The position numbers were made by a program, and so were the translations under genes. The notes below the pieces were generated by a model that saw nothing but the letters and a program-made list of their open reading frames with translations, did no database searches and was not told the DNA's origin. 64,000 nt of DNA from assembly GCF_900323885.1 (NCBI RefSeq), contig NZ_OOHJ01000036.1:88288-152287 (forward strand), read 5' to 3'. This DNA comes from [Actinomadura] parvosata subsp. kistnae (GTDB taxonomy: Bacteria; Actinomycetota; Actinomycetes; Streptosporangiales; Streptosporangiaceae). Shown here one piece after another: positions 9,402-19,200 of the stretch (positions are counted from its first letter, which is position 1; each line of letters starts with the position of its first letter).

Positions 9402-10574
9402 ATGGCCAAGCAGGCCTACGTACGCAACAAGCCGCATCTCAACATCGGCACGATGGGGCACGTCGACCACGGCAAGACCACGCTGACCGCCGCGATCACC
9501 AAGGTCCTGGCGCAGCGCGGGCAGGCCACGTACACGCCGTTCGAGCGGATCGACCGGACGCCGGAGGAGGCGTCCAGGGGCATCACGATCAACATCTCGC
9601 ACGTCGAGTACGAGACCGCCACCCGCCACTACGCGCACGTGGACATGCCGGGGCACGCCGACTACGTGAAGAACATGATCACGGGGGCGGCGCAGCTCGA
9701 CGGCGCGATCCTCGTCGTGTCCGCGCACGACGGCATCATGCCGCAGACCAGGGAGCACGTGCTGCTCGCCAAGCGGGTCGGCGTCGAGCACCTGGTCGTC
9801 GCCGTCAACAAGGCCGACGGCGCCGACCCCGAGCTGACCGACCTGGTCGAGCTGGAGCTGCAGGACCTGCTCGCCGAGCACGGCTACCAGGGCGTCCCGA
9901 TGGTGCGGGTGTCCGGGCTGCGGGCGCTGGAGGGCGACCCGGTCTGGACGGCGTCCGTCGAGGCGCTGCTCGACGCGGTGGACACGCACATCCCCGTGCC
10001 GGTGCGGTACGTGGACGCGCCGTTCCTGATGCCGGTCGAGAACGTGCTGACGGTCACCGGCCGGGGCACGGTCGTCACCGGCGCCATCGAGCGGGGCACG
10101 GTGCGGATCGGCGATGCGGTCGAGGCGGTCGGGTTCGGCGACGGGTTCTCCGCCGTCGTGACGGGGGTGGAGACGTTCGGCAAGACGATGGAGCGCGGCG
10201 AGGCCGGCGACAACGCCGCCGTGCTGCTGCGCGGGGTGCGGCGCGAGCAGGTGCGGCGGGGCATGGTCCTGGCCGCGCCGGGCACGCAGCGCGCCCGCGA
10301 CCGCTTCACCGCCCGGGTCTACCTCCTGACGCCGGAGGAGGGCGGGCGGCGGCGGCCGGTCACGTCGGGGTACCGGCCGCAGTTCTACCTGCGGACCACT
10401 GACGTGCCGGGCGAGGTCGTCCTGCCGGGCGCCGACGCCGTGCCGGGTGAGACCGTCGAGGTGACGGTCGAGCTGGGCAAGGCCGTCGCCGTCGAGCCGG
10501 GGCTCGGCTTCGCGATCCGCGAGGGCGGGCTCACGGTCGGCGCGGGCACGGTCCTGACCGTCCCCGACGCCTGA
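9402..10574 (+). CDS. tuf3: Divergent second elongation factor Tu (tuf3-type)
   Basis: A 390-residue EF-Tu with all GTPase motifs: GHVDHGKT (19-26), switch I RGITIN, DMPGHADYVKN (the usual DCPGH is DMPGH here) and NKAD (136-139). Domains 2 and 3 follow and end in AIREGGLTVGAG. It is shorter and more divergent than housekeeping EF-Tu and stands alone, without rpsL-rpsG-fusA, as expected of the inducible tuf3 paralogue of streptomycetes. Arg125 lies where E. coli EF-Tu has Gln124, and His160 where it has Tyr160; both are known kirromycin-resistance positions. The start is fixed by AAGGGA 5 bases before the ATG. Role inferred: an alternative EF-Tu used under stress or elfamycin exposure. Confidence 0.9.
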   Translation: MAKQAYVRNKPHLNIGTMGHVDHGKTTLTAAITKVLAQRGQATYTPFERIDRTPEEASRGITINISHVEYETATRHYAHVDMPGHADYVKNMITGAAQLDGAILVVSAHDGIMPQTREHVLLAKRVGVEHLVVAVNKADGADPELTDLVELELQDLLAEHGYQGVPMVRVSGLRALEGDPVWTASVEALLDAVDTHIPVPVRYVDAPFLMPVENVLTVTGRGTVVTGAIERGTVRIGDAVEAVGFGDGFSAVVTGVETFGKTMERGEAGDNAAVLLRGVRREQVRRGMVLAAPGTQRARDRFTARVYLLTPEEGGRRRPVTSGYRPQFYLRTTDVPGEVVLPGADAVPGETVEVTVELGKAVAVEPGLGFAIREGGLTVGAGTVLTVPDA

Positions 10575-10583
10575 CGCCCCCGT

Positions 10584-10614
10584 GGTGCGGGACCGTTCAT
10601 CACGGTCCCGCACC
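10584..10614. terminator. Bidirectional terminator between tuf3 and the beta-galactosidase gene
   Basis: A perfect 13-bp stem (GGTGCGGGACCGT paired with ACGGTCCCGCACC) closes on a 5-base loop. It lies in the 48-bp gap between two convergent genes, so it can stop transcription from both sides. It has no long U-tract, as is common in actinomycetes. Confidence 0.8.
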
Positions 10615-10622
10615 GCTGTGGA

Positions 10623-13412
10623 TCACGGCTGGTCGAAGCGGACCCGGAGGGTGGCGCGGCGGGCCATCAGGTCGTAGGCCGGCAGCGGGCCAGGACCGCA
10701 CGTGGCCGTGCCGATGCCCTGGTGGGCGAGGTCCAGGTGCACGTACACCCGCTCCCCCGCCACCAGGTCGGGCCGGTGGCGGGCGGCGGCCAGCTCCAGC
10801 GCGCTCCACCGCCGCACGGTCAGCCCGAACACCGGCTCGCCCGACACCCGGAACCCGCCCAGCTCGGCCCACCGCACGTCGGCGCGGTGCCCGTTCTCCT
10901 GCGGGTACACGTACGGCGTCTGCATCGACTCCACCGTGGCCGACCAGCGCCCCATCCGGGCGGCCATGCCGGTGTCCGGGTAGGCCTCCCCCGGCCCGAG
11001 GCCGAACCACGTCACCTGGTCGACGGCCGGGCCGGGCAGCGACATCGTGACGCCGAGCCGCGGGATCGGGTCGCGCCAGTTCCCCTCCGGCTCGATGTCG
11101 AGGAGCAGCCGCAGCCCGCCGTCGAACGTCCACCGGTACGTCGCCACCATCCCGAGGTCGGTGGCGGCCGGCGCGACCCGCGTCCGGACGACCAGCTCGT
11201 CGCCGACGGAGATGTCGTCCACCCGGTGCGTGAGCCGGTGCAGGCCGAGCCCGCGCCACCGCTCCTCCAGGCCGGCGGCCCGGTCGTTGTCGGTGGGGGC
11301 GCGCCACAGGTCGAGCCGGGGCCCGTCCACCTCCGTGCCGAACAGCCGGACGAGCCGCCCGGTCGCCGCGTCGAACGCGCACCCGCCGACGACCAGCTCG
11401 CCGCCCTCGCCGGGCGTGACAGGGTTGAACGCCACGGTCGCCACGTGCTCCCACGGCTCGGTGCGGGCCAGCAGCGCCTGACCCCACGCCACCTCGTGCC
11501 CGGCGGGCGCCCACGGCAGGTCCTCGGCCAGCACCGCCCGTACCGTCAGCCAGCGCTCACCCACCGGGCCTTCCGGCAGCTCGGGCAGCTTGCACTCGCC
11601 GCCCGCCGCGGGCACGTCGAGCGGCAGCTCGGCCAGGCTCTCGCCCTCCACCTGCACGGTCGCGGTGAACCTCAGGTGCGACAGGTCCGTGAAGCCGTAG
11701 TGGTTGACGACCCGCACCACCCCGTCGCCGAACTCGAAGCGGACCGGCTCGAACACCTTCTTCAGGTCGATCAGCCCGGGCGACGGCGTCCGGTCGGGGA
11801 AGACGAGCCCGTCGACGACGAAGTTCCCGTCGTGCAGGGGCTCGCCGAAGTCGCCGCCGTACGCGTACTCGTACGCGGGATGCGCCAGCCCGTGGTCGAT
11901 CCACTCCCAGATGAACCCGCCCGCCAGCCGCGGATACCGCTCGAACAGCTCCTGGTACTCGGCCAGCCCGCCGGGCCCGTTGCCCATGGCGTGCGCGTAC
12001 TCGCACTGCATGAACGGCATGCCGCGCCGCCGCGCGTCGAGCTCGGGGTCGTCGAGCGGGTCCTCCTCGCGCCGGCCGATGGCCTCGACCTCGGCGTGGG
12101 AGGCGTACATGCGGGAGTAGACGTCCGTGTGCGCGCACGAGCGGTCGCCCTCGTAGTGCAGCGGCCTGGACGGGTCGCGCTCGCGGGCCCAGTCGGCCAT
12201 GACGGCGAGGTTGCGGCCGACGCCCGCCTCGTTGCCGAGCGACCACATGATGACGCTCGGGTGGTTCTTGTCCCGCTCGACCATGCGGCGCATGCGGTCG
12301 AGCAGCGCGTCGGCGTAGCGCGGGTCGTCGGTGGGGTTGGCGCGCCAGCCGACCTCGCCGAAGCCGTGCGTCTCCAGGTCGCACTCGTCGATCACCCACA
12401 GGCCCAGCTCGTCGCACAGATCGAGGAAGCCGGGGTGCGGCGGGTAGTGGCTGGTCCGCACGGCGTTGACGTTGTGCTGCTTCATCAGCAGCACGTCCTC
12501 GCGCATGGTCTCGTACGGCACCGCGCGCCCGCGCTCCGGGTGGAACTCGTGCCGGTTGACGCCCTTGAACAGCAGCGGGCGGCCGTTGGCCATGAGCACG
12601 CCGTCCTCGATGGAGATCGTGCGGAAGCCGACGCGCAGCCGCACCGTCTCCTCGGGGCCGCGCACCACGGCCTCGTACAGGCGCGGCGTCTCCGCCGTCC
12701 ACGGCTCCACGTCCACCGTGACCTCGGCGCCCGGCTCCAGCCCGTCGATGCCCAGCTCGGGGACGCCGAGCGGGCCCGGCCCTTCGAGGTAGCTCAGCGT
12801 GCCGCGGCCGTCCCGGTAGGAGGCGCGGACGTAGACGTCGGCGGTGGAGCGGGTGAGGGTCACGTCGCGGAAGATGCCGGGCAGCCACCACATGTCCTGG
12901 TCCTCCAGGTACGTGGCGGCCGACCACTGGTGCACCCGCACGGCCAGCACGTTGCGGCCGGGGCGCAGGTACGGGCCCGCGTCGTACTCGACGGGCAACC
13001 GGCTGCCGGTCGAGAAGCCCAGCTCGTGGCCGTTCAGCCAGACCCGCGCGAACGAGTCCACCCCCTCGAACCGCAACCGGCCGCCCGTCCAGCCCTCGGG
13101 CAGGTCGAAGGCGCGACGGTAGTCGCCGGTCGGGTTCTCGTCGGGGACGCGGGGCGGGTCGATGGGGATGGGGTAGACGACGTTGGTGTAGGCGGGGGCG
13201 CCGTGCCCGTGCAGGACCCAGTGCGACGGGACGGGCAGGTCGTCCCACGCGGCGTCGTCGTAGTCGGGGTGGATGAAGTCGTCGGGGACGTCGGCGACGG
13301 GCGAGAGGCGGAACCGCCACGTGCCGTTGAGGTCGAGGGCCGCAGCGTCGGAGCGGAGTGCCGCCCTGGGCTCGAGCCGGCCAGAACCGGGGGAGAAAGT
13401 TTCGAGATCCAT
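10623..13412 (-). CDS. lacZ: Beta-galactosidase (GH2 family, LacZ type)
   Basis: A 929-residue retaining glycosidase that cleaves terminal beta-galactosides such as lactose. The jelly-roll sugar-binding domain comes first (LNGTWRFRLSP, PSHWVLHGHGAPAYTN), followed by immunoglobulin-like domains and the TIM barrel. The acid/base Glu lies in MWSLGNEAGVG (about residue 393) and the nucleophile Glu in FMQCEYAHAMGNG (about residue 470). The C-terminal Bgal_small_N domain begins around FDAATGRLVRLFG. There is no signal peptide, so it acts in the cytoplasm. The gene appears monocistronic with its promoter in 13413-13579. No sugar transporter lies immediately beside it; the nearest, a maltose-type importer, is 10 kb away. 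Confidence 0.93.
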   Translation of the reverse strand: MDLETFSPGSGRLEPRAALRSDAAALDLNGTWRFRLSPVADVPDDFIHPDYDDAAWDDLPVPSHWVLHGHGAPAYTNVVYPIPIDPPRVPDENPTGDYRRAFDLPEGWTGGRLRFEGVDSFARVWLNGHELGFSTGSRLPVEYDAGPYLRPGRNVLAVRVHQWSAATYLEDQDMWWLPGIFRDVTLTRSTADVYVRASYRDGRGTLSYLEGPGPLGVPELGIDGLEPGAEVTVDVEPWTAETPRLYEAVVRGPEETVRLRVGFRTISIEDGVLMANGRPLLFKGVNRHEFHPERGRAVPYETMREDVLLMKQHNVNAVRTSHYPPHPGFLDLCDELGLWVIDECDLETHGFGEVGWRANPTDDPRYADALLDRMRRMVERDKNHPSVIMWSLGNEAGVGRNLAVMADWARERDPSRPLHYEGDRSCAHTDVYSRMYASHAEVEAIGRREEDPLDDPELDARRRGMPFMQCEYAHAMGNGPGGLAEYQELFERYPRLAGGFIWEWIDHGLAHPAYEYAYGGDFGEPLHDGNFVVDGLVFPDRTPSPGLIDLKKVFEPVRFEFGDGVVRVVNHYGFTDLSHLRFTATVQVEGESLAELPLDVPAAGGECKLPELPEGPVGERWLTVRAVLAEDLPWAPAGHEVAWGQALLARTEPWEHVATVAFNPVTPGEGGELVVGGCAFDAATGRLVRLFGTEVDGPRLDLWRAPTDNDRAAGLEERWRGLGLHRLTHRVDDISVGDELVVRTRVAPAATDLGMVATYRWTFDGGLRLLLDIEPEGNWRDPIPRLGVTMSLPGPAVDQVTWFGLGPGEAYPDTGMAARMGRWSATVESMQTPYVYPQENGHRADVRWAELGGFRVSGEPVFGLTVRRWSALELAAARHRPDLVAGERVYVHLDLAHQGIGTATCGPGPLPAYDLMARRATLRVRFDQP

Positions 13413-13579
13413 CGCCGCTGAGCCTAGAGGTTCGGGTGGGTTCCGTCAGTGATGGGTTCGGTGTCCGCCCCGGTTCACTCGCCTGACCCCGCCGCGCGCC
13501 CCGCTTCACGCCCCCGACCCTGCCCCGCCCTCCGCGCGTGCCTCGCCCTCCGGGCGTGGGCCGGCCGCGCCGGAGCGCG

Positions 13580-14851
13580 TCATCCGGCGGGGGCTCGGCA
13601 CGGAGCCGGGCGGCTGGACACGACGCCGGGGACGGCCGCGAGGTAGCCGGCCAGCAGCGCCTCCGCGACCGCGCCCACGGCGGAGTCGGCGGGCAGGAAG
13701 GCCGGGCTGTGCAGGCCGCTCTCGGTGTCCACGCCCACGAACATCATCAGCGACGCCGCCACGTCCCCGTAACGGGCGAAGTCGTCGGCCCCGCACGAGC
13801 GCAGCTCGTCGTTCACCTCCCAGCCCTGCTCCCGCAGCAGCTCCCCGGTCCGCGCCGCCAGCCGAGGGTCGTTGACCAGCACCGGCTCCCCGGGGAAGAT
13901 CTCGACCACCGCGTTGCACCCGTACGCCCTGGCGGTGTCCTCGGCGACCTGCGTGAACCGGCGGTAGAGCCGTTCGCGCCACTCCTGCGACATGGTCCGC
14001 AACGTGCCCCGCGCCACGGCCTCGCCCGGGATGGCGTTGGGCGCGGTGCCGGCGTTGACCGTGCCGAAGGTCACCACGGTCGGCGCCATCGGGTCGGCGG
14101 CCCTGCTGACGAGCTGCTGCGCGGCCACGATCACCTGGGCCATGGCGAGGACGGGGTCGCGGGTGAGGTGCGGGTACGCCGCGTGCCCCTCGCTCCCCTT
14201 GACGATCACCTTGAACTCGTCGGACGCGGCGTTCACCGGCCCGGGAGTGCAGGCGATCGTCCCCTCGCGCAGCACCGGCTGGACGTGGGCGCCGATCATG
14301 GCCCGCACGTCGTGCCTGCCGAGCACGCCGGAGGCCACCACGTCGAGCGCCCCGGAGGGGAACGTCTCCTCGCGCGGCTGCAACACGGCGAGCAGCGGCA
14401 CGAGCCCTTCCGCGTTCCCTTGGGAGGCGATGGCGCGGGTGAGTGCCACCACGGCGGCCAGGTGCACGTCGTGGCCGCAGGCGTGCATGGCGCCGTTGAC
14501 GGCCGCCCACGGCACGCCGGTGCGCTCCACGATCGGCAGCGCGTCCAGCTCGCCCCGCACCCCCACCGCCGGCCCCGGCCCGCCGACCCGCAGCACCGCG
14601 CCCGTGGTGGCCACGTGCTCGACCGCGCTGCCAGGCAGGTCGGCGGGCAGGTCGGCGGGCAGGGCGGCGAGCACCCGCCGCAGCGTCGGCCCTTCCTCTC
14701 CGGACACGTTGGGCGCGGCGTGCAGCTCCCGCCGCAACGCCACCGCCGCCGGCAGCTCCCGCCGCAGGGCCGCCCGCAGCGCCGCGCGCAGCTCCGCCCC
14801 CGGTGCCCCCTGCACGCCCGTCATCCGACCGTCGATGCTCGTCCCCGTCAT
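13580..14851 (-). CDS. M20-family amidohydrolase (N-acyl amino acid hydrolase type)
   Basis: A zinc-dependent amidohydrolase of the M20D group (423 aa), which removes acyl groups from amino acids or related amides. The metal-binding motif HACGHDVH lies near residue 124, followed by the acidic QPREETFPSGA segment where metal-bridging Glu residues sit. The dimerisation/lid domain contains GSEGHAAYPHLTRDP. The C-terminal metal ligand region is GLHSPAFLPAD. No signal peptide is seen. It lies downstream of, and on the same strand as, a second amidohydrolase of a different fold, 136 bp away. The spacer holds only a weak hairpin. Substrate is not predictable. Confidence 0.88.
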   Translation of the reverse strand: MTGTSIDGRMTGVQGAPGAELRAALRAALRRELPAAVALRRELHAAPNVSGEEGPTLRRVLAALPADLPADLPGSAVEHVATTGAVLRVGGPGPAVGVRGELDALPIVERTGVPWAAVNGAMHACGHDVHLAAVVALTRAIASQGNAEGLVPLLAVLQPREETFPSGALDVVASGVLGRHDVRAMIGAHVQPVLREGTIACTPGPVNAASDEFKVIVKGSEGHAAYPHLTRDPVLAMAQVIVAAQQLVSRAADPMAPTVVTFGTVNAGTAPNAIPGEAVARGTLRTMSQEWRERLYRRFTQVAEDTARAYGCNAVVEIFPGEPVLVNDPRLAARTGELLREQGWEVNDELRSCGADDFARYGDVAASLMMFVGVDTESGLHSPAFLPADSAVGAVAEALLAGYLAAVPGVVSSRPAPCRAPAG

Positions 14852-14987
14852 GACCTCCCCAAACGTCCGTAGCTTCCCCCGGCGGAGCCGTGCCGAGCCC
14901 GCCCGAACCGATCGGGCCCGCGCTCAGACCAGGCTCAAACTGTTATGTGTGCCCCCGTCACCGCCACTCAAGCCCGGAATCCCCTTT

Positions 14988-16130
14988 TCACCCCAACCCG
15001 TAAACCCGCCGGGCGTTCTCGACTCCCACCATGGTCGCCACCCGCACCGCCTGCCCCGTGGACCACTCGCCGTCGGCCACGAACCCGCCCAGCACCCGCG
15101 CCATCGCCCGCCGCCAGAGCACCGCCCCCAGGTGGTGCAGCTCGGCCGGCCCGAACGCGTCGGAGGAGTAGAGCAGCTTCGCGAACGGCGCCACCTCAAG
15201 GCTCTCGGCCACCAGCGCCACGCTGCGCGCCCCGGTGTGGTTGACGCCGAGCCCCACGTCGAAGAACACGTTCGGGTACGCCTGCGCCAGGAAGCCCGCA
15301 TGCCGCTGGTACGGATAGCAGTGCAGCAGCATGAGGGGCACCCCGGTCGGCTCGGCCAGCTCGATCAGCCCGCGCAGCAGCAGCGGGTCGGCCCGCCGCA
15401 GGTCCACGTCCGTGTCGCCGTACCCGATGTGGAGCTGCAGCGGCAGCCCGCGCTCCAGGCCCGTCCAGATGAGGTGCCGCACGAGCACGGGGTCGCTCAG
15501 CCGCCCGCCCCCGGCGGCGAACCACCGCCCGGCCGCGTCGGCGACCTCGGCGGGCGAGGGGGGCGCGGGGTCGAAGTCGAGCCCGCACCGGTAGGCGGCC
15601 ACGCTCTTGAGTCCGCGCGCCGTACGCGTCCGCTCCTCCAGCGCGTCGGCGAACCGCCCGGCGAACGCGTCGGCCGCGCATCCGGCGGCCACCTGCTCGG
15701 CCACGCTCTCCAGCCGCACCACCTCGTCGGCGGGCGCCCCGCATGCCTCGGCCATCCCGGAAGGGCCGAGCAGTTCCTCGGCCCGGTAGCCGGTCTCGAC
15801 GAGCAGGTGCCCGAGCCCGGCGGCCCCGAGCAGCAGCCGGTTGACCTCGGCGGCGCCGAGCCTGGCGCGCCTGGCCAGGTACTCCTCGGGCGTGCAGAAG
15901 GGGTCGAGCCCGAGCACGGGCGCGCAGTGGCGGAGGATGGCGTGCCCGAGCTGGGAGTCGAACTGCGTCATCCAGCCGGGCACGGGCCGGCCGGACTCGG
16001 TGATCAGCTCCTCGAACGCCCTGCGCGACAGGTCGTGCGCCGTCGCGCCGTGCACGTGGTGGTCCACCAGCGGCAGCTCCTCGACGGCCCGGGCGAGCCC
16101 GGCCGGCACGAGGTCGTACTCCATGGTCAT
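14988..16130 (-). CDS. Amidohydrolase-2 family protein (FluG N-terminal-like)
   Basis: A TIM-barrel metal-dependent hydrolase (380 aa). The first metal motif is LVDHHVHG near the N-terminus, further ligands fit LQLHIGYGD and LMLLHCYPY, and the last acidic ligand fits LLYSSDAFG. This pattern resembles amidohydrolase domains that accompany glutamine-synthetase-like enzymes (FluG/IpuC context), but no such partner is in the window. ATG 16130 is chosen because GGAGGA precedes it by 6 bases; a second ATG lies two codons in. It sits downstream of the terminator of the large secreted protein, so it likely has its own promoter in the 16131-16182 spacer. Confidence 0.75.
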   Translation of the reverse strand: MTMEYDLVPAGLARAVEELPLVDHHVHGATAHDLSRRAFEELITESGRPVPGWMTQFDSQLGHAILRHCAPVLGLDPFCTPEEYLARRARLGAAEVNRLLLGAAGLGHLLVETGYRAEELLGPSGMAEACGAPADEVVRLESVAEQVAAGCAADAFAGRFADALEERTRTARGLKSVAAYRCGLDFDPAPPSPAEVADAAGRWFAAGGGRLSDPVLVRHLIWTGLERGLPLQLHIGYGDTDVDLRRADPLLLRGLIELAEPTGVPLMLLHCYPYQRHAGFLAQAYPNVFFDVGLGVNHTGARSVALVAESLEVAPFAKLLYSSDAFGPAELHHLGAVLWRRAMARVLGGFVADGEWSTGQAVRVATMVGVENARRVYGLG

Positions 16131-16182
16131 CGGCGCTCCTCCCCCGCTCTCGTACCCCTGCCCCCGGACGCGGACACGCCGA

Positions 16183-16208
16183 AGGCCCCGCGCGGGAACG
16201 CGGGGCCT
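16183..16208 (-). terminator. Terminator after the phosphodiester glycosidase gene
   Basis: AGGCCCCGCG and CGCGGGGCCT form a perfect 10-bp GC-rich stem with a 6-base loop, 12 bp beyond the stop codon of the large secreted protein. It separates that gene from the downstream amidohydrolase gene. Confidence 0.8.
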
Positions 16209-16220
16209 GGTGAAAGAGCG

Positions 16221-19200
16221 TCAGGCGGCGGCCTTGGCGGTCAGCGCCACCTGGGCCCGCTCGGTGACGCCGCTGACCGTGACGGCCACCGTCACCTGGC
16301 CGGGCCGCAGCGCCGTCAGCGTGCCGGACTCGGGGTCGAGGACGGCGACGTGCCAGGGCTTGGCCGTCTTGCGCGGGCCGACGTGCAGGTTCGGGGAGCC
16401 GGACCAGGTGGCCGACACCGGGTAGGCGGCGGGCACCGTGCGGGTGCCCTGCTTGACCGAGGCCGTGACCGGGGCGGGCGTGCCGACCGCGACGGTGGCG
16501 GGGGCGGTGAGGGTGAGGTCGTCCACGTGCGGGCGCACCTGGGTGCCGATCCAGTCGGGCGCGTCGGCGAACCAGTTGCGCTTGACGTGCTCGGCCTCGG
16601 CGCGGGTCACGGGGTCGACGCCCCACAGCGACCAGCCGGTGAACCCGCCGTCGTCGGGGGCGGTGGCGGGGTTCTTGCCGGAGTTGCCGTTGATGACGTA
16701 CGGCACCGCGTCCACGTGCTCGGCGTGGAAGGTCCCGACGTGCGCCCCGATGAACGCGGCGCCCTTGCCGGTGGTGCGCTGGAAGTCGGCCAGCCAGCCC
16801 TCGACGAGCGCGGCCTCCTTGCGGTCGCCGAGCTGGCTGCCCTTGCCGGGCGTGGGGTCGCGCGGCGGCACGTGGAACAGGACGGCGACGGACCCGATCG
16901 AGCCGTTCTCCGCCGCGTCGTCCAGGAGGGAGCGCAGCCGGGCGACCTGCTCGTAGCCGCCGCCTCTGAGGGTGAGGCGGGAGGTGTCGAGAGTGATGAA
17001 GCGGGTGCCCTTGTGGTCGAAGGTCTGGTACGTGTCGCCGAAGACGGCCCGGAAGTTGTCGATCTTGCCGCCCATGACCTCATGGTTGCCCGGAACGTAG
17101 TGATATTTCACCGTTCCGCCGAGCTCTTCGTCGAGGATCTTCTTCGCCAGCGCGAAGTCCTCCGGCGACGCCTCGTCCACCAGGTCACCGTTGATCACCA
17201 GGAAGTCCGGCCGGGCGGCCTTGATCTCCCGGAGGGTGCGGCGCGCGTTCCTCACGATGTCGCTGTCCGGGTCCCTGGCCACGAACTGCGCGTCCGACAT
17301 GACCGCGAACCGCCACGGCATCCCCGCCACCTCGTTCCTGACCACGGGGTCGGCCACCTTCGGCGCCGCCGGGGCCGAGACCGACGGCGGCACCTTGGCG
17401 ACCAGCCCGTCGATGAGGATCTCGTTGGTGTACTTCACGTCGGCCTTGGTCTCGGCCACGTAGAAGCGCCGCAACTTCAGCGGGTAGTTCACGCCGGGAG
17501 GCACGGTGAACTCGACGTACTTCCAGCCGGTCCACGTCATGTATGGGCCGCGCAGGATCTGCGACTGCCCGAGCGCGTCGTAGAACTCCAGGCTCGGCCA
17601 CTCGCCCTTGCCGGTGGAGTTGATCCACAGCCCGAACGCCTGCGGCTGCCCCTCGACCACGATCTGCTGCGGCGGGCTGGCGTAGGCGGCCCGCGTGGCG
17701 GTGGAGGTGGTGAAGTCGTAGGACAGCTTGAGCCCGCCCCCGCTCTGCCCGGGGGCCGCCGACAGCGAGCCGGTGGCGCGGGCGGCGGCGAACGTCCAGG
17801 AGGCGGCGTCCTCGAAGTCGGCGACCGGCTTCGACTCGAACCCGACCGTCACCGGCACGGCGGTGCTGATCGTGCCGACCTTGGCGGTGATCAGGCCGGA
17901 GCCGGTGGCCCGCTTCGCCTTGACCGTGAAAGAGCCGTGCTCGGCGGCGGTGACCTCGAACAGGCTCTTGTCGTAGTCGAGCGTGAGGTCACCCGGCTCG
18001 ATGGGCGCGGAGTTGCCGTTGCGGTCGTAACCGACGACGCCGAACGTGGCGGTGCCGCCCTCGCCGGCCATGCCGAGCCGGTCGGCGGTGGCGCCGAGCC
18101 GCGCCAGCGGCTGCAGCACGGTCAGCTCGATCGTGCCCTTGGCCTGGCCGCGCGAGGCGGTGACGGTGGTGGTGCCGGGCACCAGGGCGTGGAAGCGGCC
18201 GTCGCGGATGACGCCGTGCACGGCCGGGTTCGCCCGCCACGACGGGGTGCCGGCCGCCGGGCCGTACGTCTCGTCGTAGCCGGCGGCGGTCAGCCGCCTG
18301 GTCAGGCCGGGGAAGACGCGGTCGGGGCGGCCGCCGACGACGGGCCCGACGCCGGGCGCCCTGGCCGGGTCGCTGGCGGTCTCCAGCCAGAAGCCCTTGA
18401 GCTTGCCGCTGCCCTCGGGCGCGTAGAGCGCCAGGCCGTTGGGCACGTGCCGCTCGCCGCCGTCGGACGGGCTGTTCTCCACCTGCACGTCGGCGGAGCC
18501 GGGCTCGCGGGCCAGCATGGTCGAGGAGCCGCCGCCGTCGAGGTTCAGCGCGTTGGCGGCGCCGAGGTCCACCATCATGGCGGCCAGCTCGTTCAGCGTG
18601 ACGCCGCGGCTGTCGGCCTGGCGGCCGTCCACGGTCAGCAGGTACATCTTCCTGCCGTCCGCCGAGAAGCCGACCGCGGTGCGCGGGTGGGCGGCCGTGT
18701 CGGTCGAGTTCTGGACGACGCCGTCCTTGACGAGCAGCTGGTTGCCGCCCACGGCGGCCTTGACCGGGCCGCCCTCGGAGGGTTTCGGCTGGTAGGCCAC
18801 GTCCACCTTGTCGCCGGGCTTCAGGGCCGACAGGGCGGCGGCGCCGGCGTCGCGGCCGAGCAGGATGGTGGTGCCGGCGGGGATCGGGCCGGTGCCGGCC
18901 GAGCCGCGTACCTCGGAGACGACGCCGTTCACCAGCACGACCTCGGCGACGGACGTGGCGCCCTCGACGGCGCGGGCCCGCGTGTAGGAGCCCCAGAGCG
19001 GCGTGAACAGCCCCACGCCGTCGCGCTGGACGATCTGGTTGAACTGGGTGAGCTTGACCGGCGCGCCTCCGGCCGGGGTGGCGGTGCCCTCGAAGTACAT
19101 CTTGAGCACGCGGCCGAGCCCGTCGCCGTCGATGGCGACGGCGTTCTCGTGCCCGGACACCGGCGACTGGATCAGCGTGCCGTTCTGCACGCCGATGCCC

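Noticed and set aside
10722..13421. An 899-codon plus-strand frame opposite the beta-galactosidase gene
   Set aside because: It has low-complexity composition and no domain, and it lies wholly inside a clear lacZ gene.
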